NCBI RefSeq assembly: GCF_900100875.1 | Contig: NZ_FNKQ01000004.1 | Span: 186,001-250,000 of the forward strand | Reading direction: 5' to 3' | Origin: Halopelagius longus | Lineage (GTDB): Archaea; Halobacteriota; Halobacteria; Halobacteriales; Haloferacaceae | DNA: 64,000 bases | Notes under the pieces: generated by a model | The model's database searches: none | Told to the model about the DNA's origin: nothing | Seen by the model: the letters and a program-made list of their open reading frames with translations, nothing else | Shown: positions 1-8,967 of the stretch, piece after piece | Position numbering within the stretch: position 1 is the stretch's first letter | Layout: each line of letters starts with the position of its first letter | Translations under genes and position numbers: made by a program

Positions 1-1
1 G

Positions 2-277
2 GCGTTCGTCCTCCCCTACCTCGGTCACAACTTCGGCGTCGGCGAGGAGGCGGGGTCGGTGCTCGAGGCGTTGTCGGAGACGCACGGCGACCGGATGCTG
101 TTCGTCCACGAGGCGGACGTGACGAGTGCGATGCTCCGGGCGGCGAACGAGCGGTGGGACCTCAGAATCGAGTCCTACGAGACGGAGGCGGAACTCCTCG
201 ACCGCCTCAAACTGTTCGTCGCCGACGTGATGAACCGCGAACTCCACGGCGACCTCGACCCCCTCCACGAGTCGTAA
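2..277 (+). CDS. C-terminal part of a hypothetical haloarchaeal protein (5' end outside window)
   Basis: An open frame runs in from the left edge and ends in TAA. It reads about 91 residues, beginning AFVLPYLGHNFGVGEEAG and ending GDLDPLHES. The pattern of a 'LGxNxGVGxE' stretch followed by a 'FVHEADVTSAM' stretch resembles, from memory, small haloarchaeal proteins of the DUF7509 kind, whose role is unknown. That match is a recollection only. The internal GTG at position 59 is not needed as a start, because the frame is open upstream. Codon use is high-GC at third positions, as in a real gene. No function is assigned. Confidence 0.6.
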   Translation, partial: AFVLPYLGHNFGVGEEAGSVLEALSETHGDRMLFVHEADVTSAMLRAANERWDLRIESYETEAELLDRLKLFVADVMNRELHGDLDPLHES

Positions 278-830
278 ATCGCGTCCGCGACGGAGGTCTA
301 CGTCTCGCGTTCACTTGCAGGAGTGGAGGTGCGAACCTCTCTCGGACGACCGGTCGTACTGGGTGGAGACTTCGACTGCTGTACCGACGCGCCCCTTTAT
401 CTAATTTGTTATATTCGTGTCTCGATTCTCGACGGCGAATCCGCTCCATCGCCGCGAGTGTCTCTCGCCGTTTCCGTGCTCCGGAGAGGAAACGAACTGC
501 GGACGATACCGCGTTCTGGGCCCTATTTCGACGGATCGGAGACGTCGCGCCTCTCCTTTTCGCAAGAGACTTCCAGCCGCTATTCTCGTCGTCTACTGAA
601 TGAAGATATACGAACCGAAATTCCATATTTAGTCCATTCACGCCGATAAAACGAACAGTGTACCGAATGTCAGTTCGTATAATCTCGGATCAAATGAAGA
701 TCACTCAACTATCATTCGGCCGATGATAGGTCCCGAGTCGGAGACAGAAATACTCGTACTCCCTCCGAGAGCGTCGCCGTCCGTCGGTCAACCATCTTTA
801 TGTCCTGCGGGCGGTGGTACCTATCTATCC
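278..830. other. Non-coding stretch upstream of maeB
   Basis: This stretch of about 550 bases has no convincing gene. Short frames in it are arginine/serine-rich and not acidic like haloarchaeal proteins. AT-rich patches occur near 390-420 and 600-640. An inverted repeat lies at 709-729. A possible TATA-like element of maeB lies near 795. Confidence 0.5.
709..729. promoter_or_regulatory. Inverted repeat upstream of maeB
   Basis: CTATCAT and ATGATAG are perfect 7-base arms around a 7-base GC-rich spacer, about 100 bases before the maeB start. This could be an operator or a hairpin. No known factor is recognised. Confidence 0.3.
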
Positions 831-3086
831 ATGTCACTCGACGACGACGCGCGGGAGTACCACCGCGAGGACCCGCCGGGGAAGATAGAGATTTCGACGA
901 CCAAGCCGACGAACACCCAACGCGACCTGAGTCTCGCGTACTCGCCGGGCGTCGCCGCGCCGTGCCGCGACATCGACGGAGATTCGGAGGCGGCGTACGA
1001 GTACACCGCCAAGGGTAATCTCGTCGGCGTCGTCTCGGACGGATCCGCCGTCCTCGGACTCGGTGACATCGGCGCGCAGGCGTCGAAGCCCGTCATGGAG
1101 GGGAAGGGCGTCCTCTTCAAGCGGTTCGCAGACATCGACGTGTTCGACGTCGAACTCGACGCGAGCGACGTAGACGAGTTCGTCGGAACCGTCAGCGCGA
1201 TGGAACCGACGTTCGGCGGCATCAACTTGGAGGACATCAAGGCCCCCGAGTGTTTCGAGATAGAGGAACGACTCCGCGAGGAGATGTCCGTTCCCGTCTT
1301 CCACGACGACCAACACGGGACGGCGATCATCTCCGGGGCGGCCCTCCTCAACGCGGTCGATATCGCGGGCAAGGAGTTAGACGAGGTTCGGGTCACCTTC
1401 GCCGGGGCCGGCGCCGCCGCGACGGCCACCGCGCGCTTCTACGTCTCTCTCGGGGTCCGACCGGAGAACATCGTCATGTGCGACATCGACGGCGTCCTCA
1501 CGACCGAACGCGCGGAGGCCGGCGACCTGAACGAGTACAACCGCGAGTTCGCGCGCGACGTTCCCGCGGGCGGACTCGCGGAGGCGATGGAGGGTGCGGA
1601 CGTGTTCGTCGGCCTCTCCGCCGGCGGCATCGTCTCCCAAGAGATGGTGCGGTCGATGGCCGAGGACCCCATCATCTTCGCGATGGCGAACCCGGACCCC
1701 GAAATCGGCTACGAGGAGGCCAAAGAGGCCAGAGACGACACCGTGATTATGGCGACTGGTCGCTCGGACTACCCCAACCAAGTAAACAACGTGCTCGGGT
1801 TCCCGTTCATCTTCCGCGGCGCGTTGGACGCGCGAGCGACGGAGATAAACGAGGAGATGAAACGCGCCGCCGCCCACGCACTCGCGGACTTAGCCAAGCA
1901 GGACGTGCCAGACGCCGTCGTGAAGGCCTACAGCGACCAACCCCTCCAGTACGGCCCCGACTACGTCATCCCGAAACCGCTCGACACCCGCGTCCTGTTC
2001 GAGGTGTCCGCCGCCGTCGCGCAGGCGGCGATAAACAGCGGCGTCGCCCGGCGAGATATCGACTTGGAGACGTACCACGAGCAACTCGAAGCGCGCGTCG
2101 GGAAGTCCTTGGAGATGCTCCGCGTCGTCCTCAACAAAGCGCAGAACGACCCCAAGCGCGTCGTCCTCGCGGAGGGGAACGACGAGAAGATGATCCGCGC
2201 GGCCGCCCGGATGGAGTCGGAGGGAATCGCGACGCCCCTCCTCGTCGGCGACAGGGGAACCATCGAGTCGGTCGTCGAGACCCGCGGACTGGACTACGAC
2301 CCCCGCGTCGTCGACCCGACGGCGGACGAACTCGAGGAGTACGCCGACAGGCTCCACCGCCTCCGCCGCCGGAAGGGCCTGACCCGGCGCGAGGCCGCCG
2401 AACTCGTCCGAACCGACCCGAACTACCTCGCCAGCGTGATGGTCGAGGAGGGCGACGCCGACGCGATGCTGACCGGCCTGACGCACCACTACCCCTCGGC
2501 GCTTCGACCGCCGTTGCAGGTCGTCGGTACGAAGGAGGACGCCGACTACGCCGCCGGGGTGTACATGCTCACCGTCGCCGACCGGGTGATATTCTGCGCC
2601 GACGCGACGGTCAATCGGGACCCGGACGCCGACGTCCTCGCGGAAGTCGCCCGCCACACCGCCGACCTCGCGCGCCGGTTCAACGTCGACCCGCGCGTCG
2701 CGTTCCTCTCGTACTCGGACTTCGGAAGCGTCGATAACCCGGGGACGCGGAAACCTCGCGACGCGGCGCGGGCGTTGCGCGACGACCCGGCCGTCGAGTT
2801 CCCCGTCGACGGCGAGATGCAGGCCGACACCGCCGTCGTCGAGGACGTCCTCGCGGACTCCTACGAGTTCTCCGAACTGGACGGACCGGCGAACGTCCTC
2901 GTGTTCCCGAACCTGGAGGCGGGCAACGTCGGGTACAAACTCCTCCAACGACTCGGCGACGCCGAAGCCGTCGGCCCGATGCTCGTCGGCATGGACAAGC
3001 CCGTCCACGTCATCCAACGCGGCGACGAGGTGGGCGACATCGTCAATCTCGCGGCGGTGGCAGTCGTGGACGCCCAACAGGAGTAG
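831..3086 (+). CDS. maeB: NADP-dependent malic enzyme with phosphotransacetylase-like C-terminal domain
   Basis: Decarboxylates malate to pyruvate with NAD(P)H, in the cytosol. The product is 751 residues. Residues 1 to about 430 form the malic enzyme: [12 protein letters not shown] near the N-terminus, then [17 protein letters not shown], the [11 protein letters not shown] metal/substrate region, a GAGAAATA nucleotide loop, and [11 protein letters not shown]. From about residue 440 the chain follows the phosphotransacetylase fold ([16 protein letters not shown] onward), which in MaeB-type enzymes is regulatory. The frame is open up to 723, but I chose the ATG at 831 because family members begin near this point and the upstream residues look non-coding. 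It stands alone on its strand. Its 3' end is partly duplicated 100 bases downstream. In this locus it may convert malate, formed from pentose-derived 2-oxoglutarate, into pyruvate (inference). Confidence 0.93.
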   Translation: MSLDDDAREYHREDPPGKIEISTTKPTNTQRDLSLAYSPGVAAPCRDIDGDSEAAYEYTAKGNLVGVVSDGSAVLGLGDIGAQASKPVMEGKGVLFKRFADIDVFDVELDASDVDEFVGTVSAMEPTFGGINLEDIKAPECFEIEERLREEMSVPVFHDDQHGTAIISGAALLNAVDIAGKELDEVRVTFAGAGAAATATARFYVSLGVRPENIVMCDIDGVLTTERAEAGDLNEYNREFARDVPAGGLAEAMEGADVFVGLSAGGIVSQEMVRSMAEDPIIFAMANPDPEIGYEEAKEARDDTVIMATGRSDYPNQVNNVLGFPFIFRGALDARATEINEEMKRAAAHALADLAKQDVPDAVVKAYSDQPLQYGPDYVIPKPLDTRVLFEVSAAVAQAAINSGVARRDIDLETYHEQLEARVGKSLEMLRVVLNKAQNDPKRVVLAEGNDEKMIRAAARMESEGIATPLLVGDRGTIESVVETRGLDYDPRVVDPTADELEEYADRLHRLRRRKGLTRREAAELVRTDPNYLASVMVEEGDADAMLTGLTHHYPSALRPPLQVVGTKEDADYAAGVYMLTVADRVIFCADATVNRDPDADVLAEVARHTADLARRFNVDPRVAFLSYSDFGSVDNPGTRKPRDAARALRDDPAVEFPVDGEMQADTAVVEDVLADSYEFSELDGPANVLVFPNLEAGNVGYKLLQRLGDAEAVGPMLVGMDKPVHVIQRGDEVGDIVNLAAVAVVDAQQE

Positions 3087-3214
3087 AAACTGACCGAGCG
3101 GATATTTTTCGTCCAGGTTTTTGCGAGGAGTGGTGCGCGGAGCGCACCCGACGAAGCAAAAAGGTGGTCGCTCGACCTCGCGGCGGTGGCGGTGGTGGAC
3201 GCCCAACAGGAGTA
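3053..3214 (+). repeat. Direct repeat: duplicated 3' end of maeB
   Basis: The last ~34 bases of maeB (about 3053-3086, encoding the final residues [11 protein letters not shown] and stop) recur with two mismatches at about 3181-3214. The second copy is not attached to any gene. The two copies are separated by the hairpin at 3119-3161. Confidence 0.85.
3119..3161. terminator. Long hairpin downstream of maeB
   Basis: A perfect inner hairpin GGTGCGC-GGA-GCGCACC (3132-3148) sits inside an outer pair TTTTGC (3119-3124) and GCAAAA (3156-3161). It lies 30 bases after the maeB stop. It could be a terminator or a copy of a dispersed haloarchaeal palindromic element. Confidence 0.45.
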
Positions 3215-3358
3215 GGAGCGTCAGCGTCTCGTTTTCGACGGCGAACGGGAGTTTCCCGCTACGGCGACGACCCTCGCTGAACCGGCCGTTCTCCTTGTTC
3301 GCCGGACGGCCCTTTCGAGTCCCGGTAGATATATGATGGTCGTTCCTGATATTGCGGT

Positions 3359-4951
3359 ATGGCGTCGACAGTGGATGGTACGGACGAAACAGCATCGCAA
3401 CCGACCGGGAGGTCCGACGGCCAGTCGGACGTCCGGACGGACGACCAATCCGAGGAGTACTCGCGCCGGAAGTTCATGGAGACGGCCGCCGCGGCGAGTG
3501 CGGCGGGCGTGACGGCCCTCGCCGGGTGCAGTAGCGGCGACGGCGGTACCGACGGCAACGGCGAACAGGACTTCCTGTGGTGGACGATGCGGGGGTACAT
3601 CCCCGCGGAGACGGAGGCCATCAAGCAGACGGCCAAAGGGTACGAGGACGCCGCGGACGCGAACGTCAACGTCACCACCGAAGTCGTCGTCTGGGACCAA
3701 GTGTTCCAGGAGTGGAGTGCCTCCATCGAGGGCCGTTCGATGCCGAACGTCTCCGAGATGGCGTGCGAACACGCCGCCGACTTCGGTCAACGCGGCGCGG
3801 CGCGTCCGAACACGGAACTGTTCAACACGTACGACGACTGGTACGACACCATCTCGAAGTGGGGGCAGTTCGACGGCGAGTACTGGGGGATGCCGTGGTT
3901 CATGGAGCTTCGAACGAGCCACGTCAACATGAACCTCTTAGAGGAGGCGGGCGTCTCCAAGCCGCCGGAGACGTGGGCCGAACTCATCGAGACCGGACAG
4001 GCCGTCTCCGAGAACACCGACGCCTCCGGGTTCACGACGCCCGGTGCGACGGACTTCCCGACCGGTCAGAACCTGACGGCGATGACGCACCAGTCCGGCG
4101 GGTCGTTTTACGGCCACTCCGACGGGAAGTTCAGCGTCGAAATCGACAGTCCCGCGTCGCTGTTCGCCCACCTCTGGGCGCTGAGCCTCCGCGAGAAGTG
4201 GGACATCGCCCCCGGCGGTTGGGGCGGCATCGACAGCACCTCCGGCGAGGAACTCTACCGCGAGAGGCGGACGGCCATCGCTCACCTCCCGACGGACCTC
4301 GCTCGCAGTCTCGTCGACCCGCAGGAAGGCGTCTCCGACGAGAACAAGGAGTTGGCCGAGGCGACGGAACTGACGCCGATGCCGGCGGGGCCGAACGGCG
4401 AACGCCAGTCCTTCATGGGCGGCAGTTGCATGACGACGTTCAAGCAGAACGTCACCCGCCACGACATCGACGACAAGATTTCGCTCGGCTTCATGGACTA
4501 CATGACCCAACCCGACCAGTTGGACAAGTACTTCCCCGTCTCCGCGCCGAACTTCCTCCCCGTCCGGAGCGGACAGGAGGAGATGGAACTGTTCACCGAC
4601 AACCCGACGGAGATTCCGGACTCGTGGCTCGACGCCCGCCTCGAACAGGCCCCGAACGCGGTCCGCTACGGCGTCACCGGCGCGGGACGCGTCGCCCCGT
4701 TCATGGGTTCCGTCGAGAGCAACACGACCGGCTACTCGACGGCCATCTCGGGGATGATCGGTTCCGAGACGGACCCGAAGAAGGCGCTCAAGGCCATGGC
4801 CGACAAGGCTCGCTCGGGGATAAACAACGCCGACTACCTCGACTACGAGGTGGAGGCGCCCGAGGAACCGTCGCTCGATGACGCTCCCGACGAGGTCCAA
4901 CCGTGGATTACCGGCGACGGCGTGCCGAAAATCTACAACCCCTACGAGTAA
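3359..4951 (+). CDS. CUT1-type sugar-binding lipoprotein of ABC transporter 1
   Basis: Extracytoplasmic solute-binding protein, 530 residues, first gene of an ABC operon. The N-terminus is unusual: about 35 polar residues precede the twin-arginine motif RRKFMETAA, followed by a hydrophobic core and the lipobox LAGC, so a Tat-exported lipoprotein is expected. A Gly/Asp-rich linker follows, then a bacterial family-1 type sugar-binding fold (for example WKWD-like tryptophan-rich stretches around residues 160-185). The substrate cannot be read from the sequence. Next come two permeases (5009 and 5937), an ATPase (6915) and a membrane protein (8222), all on the same strand. The start codon lies about 25 bases after an AT-rich stretch (tagatatatga). 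Confidence 0.9.
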   Translation: MASTVDGTDETASQPTGRSDGQSDVRTDDQSEEYSRRKFMETAAAASAAGVTALAGCSSGDGGTDGNGEQDFLWWTMRGYIPAETEAIKQTAKGYEDAADANVNVTTEVVVWDQVFQEWSASIEGRSMPNVSEMACEHAADFGQRGAARPNTELFNTYDDWYDTISKWGQFDGEYWGMPWFMELRTSHVNMNLLEEAGVSKPPETWAELIETGQAVSENTDASGFTTPGATDFPTGQNLTAMTHQSGGSFYGHSDGKFSVEIDSPASLFAHLWALSLREKWDIAPGGWGGIDSTSGEELYRERRTAIAHLPTDLARSLVDPQEGVSDENKELAEATELTPMPAGPNGERQSFMGGSCMTTFKQNVTRHDIDDKISLGFMDYMTQPDQLDKYFPVSAPNFLPVRSGQEEMELFTDNPTEIPDSWLDARLEQAPNAVRYGVTGAGRVAPFMGSVESNTTGYSTAISGMIGSETDPKKALKAMADKARSGINNADYLDYEVEAPEEPSLDDAPDEVQPWITGDGVPKIYNPYE

Positions 4952-5008
4952 CGAGAGTCGTTCGATGGCAACCGCACACACAATGTACGCCTTTTCCCCA
5001 CGAGAGTA

Positions 5009-5935
5009 ATGGCAAGAAACACCTCGGCAGTCGGTGGAGTCACTATCCCGGAGGAGTACCAGTACTGGCTCTCGAAGGAGAGCCTCTGGGGGTGGCTGTT
5101 CCTACTGCCAACGTTGGCGGCGTTGGGTCTCATCAGCGTCGTCCCCATCCTCCGAGGTATCGTTCTGAGCTTCTACGAGTACGGCGGACTCAGAGAGGAC
5201 GTCTTCGTCGGGTTCGAGAACTACGCCCGCGTGTTCGCACTCCCGGACTTCTGGGTGGTGATGAAGAACACGTTCGTCTGGTCGTTCACGGCGGTGGTGT
5301 TGATGGCGATTTTGGGTCTGGGATTCGCCATCCTCCTGAACCGCGAGTTCAGAGGGCGCTCTATAGCGACGACGCTCCTCTTGCTCCCGTGGACGATTCC
5401 GTTCATCGCCGTCGCCCTGAACTGGACGCTGCTGTTCAACTACGAACTCGGGATGTTCAACGGGCTCCTCGAAGTGCTCGGGTTCCAAGGCGTCGAGTGG
5501 CTCGGCCGGTCGCGGTACGCGCTGTTTTCGGTGACGATGGCGTACGTCTGGCGGAACTTCCCGTTCTTCATGATCACCTTCCTCGCGGCGATGAAGGGTA
5601 TCCCGCAGGACCTCTACGAGGCGGCGCAGGTCGACGGCTCGACACGGCTCGACCTGTTCCGGCACATCACCCTTCCCTTCCTCCAGCCCATCGGCATCGT
5701 GACGACGCTCCTGCAGAGCCTGTGGACGCTCAACCACTTCACGCTCGTCTTCGTGATGACGAGCGGCGGTCCCGGAAACTCCTCTATGGTGTTGCCGGTG
5801 TACATCTACCGGCAGGCGTTCATCCAGAACAACTTCGGCGTCGCGGCGGCCATCGCCGTCGTGATGCTCGTCATCATGCTCGGCTACGGACTGGTCTACC
5901 TGCGGCTCTACGAGGACGAAGTCGGAGGGAAATAA
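5009..5935 (+). CDS. ABC sugar transporter 1 permease, MalF/UgpA-like
   Basis: Inner membrane permease of 308 residues with about six hydrophobic segments. The first is at residues ~28-50 (LFLLPTLAALGLISVV). The cytoplasmic EAA loop reads YEAAQVDGSTRLDLFRHITLP, where it would contact the ATPase. It lies 57 bases after the binding-protein gene and one base before the second permease, so an operon is clear. It belongs to the CUT1 family, which takes up di- and oligosaccharides or glycerol phosphate. The precise sugar is unknown. Confidence 0.92.
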   Translation: MARNTSAVGGVTIPEEYQYWLSKESLWGWLFLLPTLAALGLISVVPILRGIVLSFYEYGGLREDVFVGFENYARVFALPDFWVVMKNTFVWSFTAVVLMAILGLGFAILLNREFRGRSIATTLLLLPWTIPFIAVALNWTLLFNYELGMFNGLLEVLGFQGVEWLGRSRYALFSVTMAYVWRNFPFFMITFLAAMKGIPQDLYEAAQVDGSTRLDLFRHITLPFLQPIGIVTTLLQSLWTLNHFTLVFVMTSGGPGNSSMVLPVYIYRQAFIQNNFGVAAAIAVVMLVIMLGYGLVYLRLYEDEVGGK

Positions 5936-5936
5936 C

Positions 5937-6824
5937 ATGGCAAGCAAAACACGAGACACGGACGAACTGCTCGGCTTCGAGGTGTCCCCGAAGGTCGCAG
6001 CGTGGGCGAAGACGCTCGGCTTCCACGCGCTGCTTTGGTCGTCGATATTCGTCGTGCTGATGCCGGTGCTGTGGATGATAGTCGTCTCGCTGAATCAGGT
6101 GGCGTTCGACACGTTCATCCAGAACCCGGGGGCGTGGCTCGAAGGTGCGAACCTCGACGCCTACCGCCGCATGCTGTACGAGACGAACTTCATCGGGTGG
6201 TTCCGCAACAGCGTCATCGTCACGGTGGGTTCGACGGTGCTCAGCATCGTCATCTGTACGTTCGGCGCCTACAGCATCGGCCGACTCCGGTTCAAGGGTC
6301 GGAAGGCGGTGGCGACGTTCCTGTTGATGACGCAGATGTTCCCGCTCATCTTGGTGGCGGTGCCGCTGTTTCTCATCTTCCGCAACATCGGCCTGTTCAA
6401 CAGTCTCCTCGGCCTCACGATAGCGTACGTCGCGTTCGTGCTTCCGTTCTCCATCTGGATGCTGCGGGGGTTCTACGAGAACCTCCCCGAGGCGCTGGAG
6501 GAGGCGGCGATGATAGACGGGAGCACGCGCGTCGGCGCGGTCATCCGAGTCATCGTTCCCCTGTCGTCGCCGGCGATAGCGACCACCGCCATCTTCGCGT
6601 GGATCTTCGCGTGGAACGAGTTCGTGATGGCGCTCATCCTCATCAACGACGACGCGAAGACGACGCTGCCGCCGGGACTCAGTTCGTGGGTCGGTCAGTA
6701 CACCCTCCAGTGGGACCTGCTCATGGCCGGCGCCCTCGGCGCGACGCTTCCGTTGTTCATCATCCTGTTCTTCCTCCAGAAGTACATCATCAACGGCCTC
6801 GCCGAGGGTGCGGTCAAGACCTGA
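5937..6824 (+). CDS. ABC sugar transporter 1 permease, MalG/UgpE-like
   Basis: Second permease, 295 residues, about six membrane spans. The EAA loop is EEAAMIDGSTRVGAVIRVIVP near residue 185. The C-terminus has the usual MalG form (FFLQKYIINGLAEGAVK). The ATG follows the stop of the first permease by one base, implying coupled translation. It would form the membrane channel with the upstream partner. Confidence 0.92.
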   Translation: MASKTRDTDELLGFEVSPKVAAWAKTLGFHALLWSSIFVVLMPVLWMIVVSLNQVAFDTFIQNPGAWLEGANLDAYRRMLYETNFIGWFRNSVIVTVGSTVLSIVICTFGAYSIGRLRFKGRKAVATFLLMTQMFPLILVAVPLFLIFRNIGLFNSLLGLTIAYVAFVLPFSIWMLRGFYENLPEALEEAAMIDGSTRVGAVIRVIVPLSSPAIATTAIFAWIFAWNEFVMALILINDDAKTTLPPGLSSWVGQYTLQWDLLMAGALGATLPLFIILFFLQKYIINGLAEGAVKT

Positions 6825-6914
6825 CGGTCGCCCCGCGCCCCGGCTGATTCTCCCGCTCCGTTCGTGACGGCCAACAAAAATAATAAATAGTTACGTAAGA
6901 ATCGTCCATTAAGA

Positions 6915-8144
6915 ATGAGCCGAATCCTATTCGACAGCGTAACGAAGCGGTACGAGGGCGACGTCCTCGCCGTGGACGAGTTCGACCTCGAAATCGAGGA
7001 CGGGGAGTTCCTGACGCTCGTCGGTCCGAGCGGTTCCGGCAAATCGACGCTGCTCCGGATGCTCGCGGGCCTCGAAGAGATAACGGACGGCGAGATACGC
7101 ATCGGCGACACGCCGGTCAACCGGCTTCCGCCGCGCAAGCGGGACATCGCGATGGTGTTTCAGAACTACGCGCTGTACCCCCACCTCTCGGTGCGGGACA
7201 ACATGGCGTTCGGCCTCAAGCGCTCGACCGACCTCCCCGCCGAGGAAATAAACGAACGGGTGCGGGAGGCCGCCGAACTCATGGGCATCGGCGAACTCCT
7301 CGACCAGAAGCCGAAACATCTCTCCGGCGGTCAGCGTCAACGCGTGGCGACCGGTCGCGCCATCGTCCGCGACCCGGCCGTGTTCCTGTTCGACGAACCC
7401 CTCTCGAACCTCGATGCGAAACTCCGCAAGCACATGCGGACGGAACTCCAACGCCTCCAGCAGACGTTCGAGACGACGACGATCTACGTCACTCACGACC
7501 AAGAGGAGGCGATGACGATGAGCGACCGCATCGCCATCCTCAACCACGGAACGCTCCAGCAGGTGGGGCCGCCCCGCGAGGTGTACAACCGACCGAAGAA
7601 CACGTTCGTCGCGCAGTTCATCGGCAGCCCCTCGATGAACATGTTCGTCTCCGAACTGGACCTCTCGGGCGAGCAGGCCCGGTTCACGGGCGACATCGAA
7701 CTGCCGATTCCGAGGCGGCAGGCGGAGGCCATCGCCGCGCGAAGCGACGCCGACAGGTTCCTGTTGGGCGTCCGCCCGGAGCACATCCACGTCCACGAGA
7801 CGCCGACGGAGGAGTCGGTGCGGGCGTTCGTGGACATCATCGAACCCCTCGGGAGCAACGACCTGCTGTACTTCGACTTGGAGGACCACGTCGACGTCTC
7901 GTCCGTCGTCGCCGGAGGCATCGACATCGGCGCGGACGAGCAAGGCGACAGAGAGGAGTACAAGGTGTTCATCGAACCGGATTCGATTCCCCAGCGGTAC
8001 GAACGCAGCGACGACCCGGTGTATCTCACGTTCGACACGGAACACGTCCACGTGTTCGACCCGAACACCGGCGAGAACCTCAGTCTGAGCACCGCCTCGG
8101 TCGCCGAAGCCCAAACGGAGTCGGCGACGGGAGCGAGCGACTGA
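6915..8144 (+). CDS. ABC sugar transporter 1 ATPase, MalK/UgpC-like
   Basis: Nucleotide-binding subunit of 409 residues. Walker A is GPSGSGKST (residues ~38-46), the Q-loop is VFQNYALYP, the signature is LSGGQRQR, Walker B is VFLFDEP, and the switch histidine is in THDQEEA. A TOBE/OB C-terminal domain follows from about residue 240 (LGVRPEHIHV). It is slightly longer than typical MalK because of an acidic, low-complexity C-terminal tail. A 90-base gap after the permease holds an AT-rich stretch (aaaaataataaatagtt near 6876), so it may also have its own promoter. Confidence 0.92.
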   Translation: MSRILFDSVTKRYEGDVLAVDEFDLEIEDGEFLTLVGPSGSGKSTLLRMLAGLEEITDGEIRIGDTPVNRLPPRKRDIAMVFQNYALYPHLSVRDNMAFGLKRSTDLPAEEINERVREAAELMGIGELLDQKPKHLSGGQRQRVATGRAIVRDPAVFLFDEPLSNLDAKLRKHMRTELQRLQQTFETTTIYVTHDQEEAMTMSDRIAILNHGTLQQVGPPREVYNRPKNTFVAQFIGSPSMNMFVSELDLSGEQARFTGDIELPIPRRQAEAIAARSDADRFLLGVRPEHIHVHETPTEESVRAFVDIIEPLGSNDLLYFDLEDHVDVSSVVAGGIDIGADEQGDREEYKVFIEPDSIPQRYERSDDPVYLTFDTEHVHVFDPNTGENLSLSTASVAEAQTESATGASD

Positions 8145-8221
8145 CCTCATGACCGGTATCCGACGGACGAACGACGGCGACGAACCCGACCCGTGACCCC
8201 AGTATCCCCCACAGCACACCC

Positions 8222-8953
8222 ATGACCGTAGACGACATCACAGAGTACGGACGCGAGACGGACGCCGACTCGGAGGCCGCCGCGAACGTTCCGGAGCGGG
8301 GGGTCGGCGTCACCGACCGAACGTGGCGTCGACTCGGACACGAACTGACGAACGCCCGGAGCATCGCCGACTTCGTGGGGACCGTCGAGCGGTACGGATG
8401 GACGCCGCCGCTCCTCGCGCTAGCGCTTCTCGGTGTCGTGCGGGGCGTCTTCGCGTACCTCTCGGAACCGTTCGCCATGTCGCAGGGGTACGTCTTCGCC
8501 GGCTGGCAGTTGGCGCTCGGCATCAACCTCCTGTACGGCCTCTTCTTCGTCGGCTTCGTCTGCTTCTTCTACTTCGGCGTCGCCGGGGCCATCGCGGGCC
8601 ACCTCTCCGAGGAGACGGCCATGGAGACGGCGATGTTCAAAGTCGGCGGGTACCTGATGCTCCTGTTCGTCCCGGTGGTGGTCGTCAGCGCGGTGCTCGT
8701 CACCACCATCCCCGCGCCGGAGACCGTCGTCGCGGGCGCGGAACCCGTCTCGGAGGTCGTCGCGTCGCACGAGGCGGTGGCGAACAGCCCGCAGATGCGC
8801 ATCGTCGGGACGATGATGGCCGGGGTGTGGATACTCGTCGGATTCCTGCTGCTGCCGGTCGTGAGCGAACTGTACGGCATCGACAAGAAGCGGAGCGTCC
8901 TCTCGGTTCTCCCGGTGACGCTGGTCGCGGTCGTCGCGACGCAGCTACTCTAG
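8222..8953 (+). CDS. Multi-span membrane protein following ABC operon 1
   Basis: 243 residues: an acidic, soluble N-terminus of about 60 residues, then five to six hydrophobic segments (for example LLALALLGVVRGVFAYL, LLYGLFFVGFVCFFYFGVAGAI, LMLLFVPVVVVSAVLV). The layout recalls Yip1/DUF1282-type proteins, but I do not recognise it firmly. It sits 77 bases after the ATPase on the same strand, so it may be an accessory of the transporter. ABC operon 2 also carries an extra membrane protein (14587-15237). Confidence 0.7.
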   Translation: MTVDDITEYGRETDADSEAAANVPERGVGVTDRTWRRLGHELTNARSIADFVGTVERYGWTPPLLALALLGVVRGVFAYLSEPFAMSQGYVFAGWQLALGINLLYGLFFVGFVCFFYFGVAGAIAGHLSEETAMETAMFKVGGYLMLLFVPVVVVSAVLVTTIPAPETVVAGAEPVSEVVASHEAVANSPQMRIVGTMMAGVWILVGFLLLPVVSELYGIDKKRSVLSVLPVTLVAVVATQLL

Positions 8954-8967
8954 CCGTCTCCCGCCGT

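Noticed and set aside
1250-2737. Long plus-strand frame of 495 codons inside maeB
   Set aside because: Arg/Gly-rich translation in another frame of a clear gene; typical high-GC shadow.
1890-3395. 501-codon minus-strand frame opposite maeB
   Set aside because: Shadow of maeB; useful only because its two similar segments revealed the duplicated 3' end.
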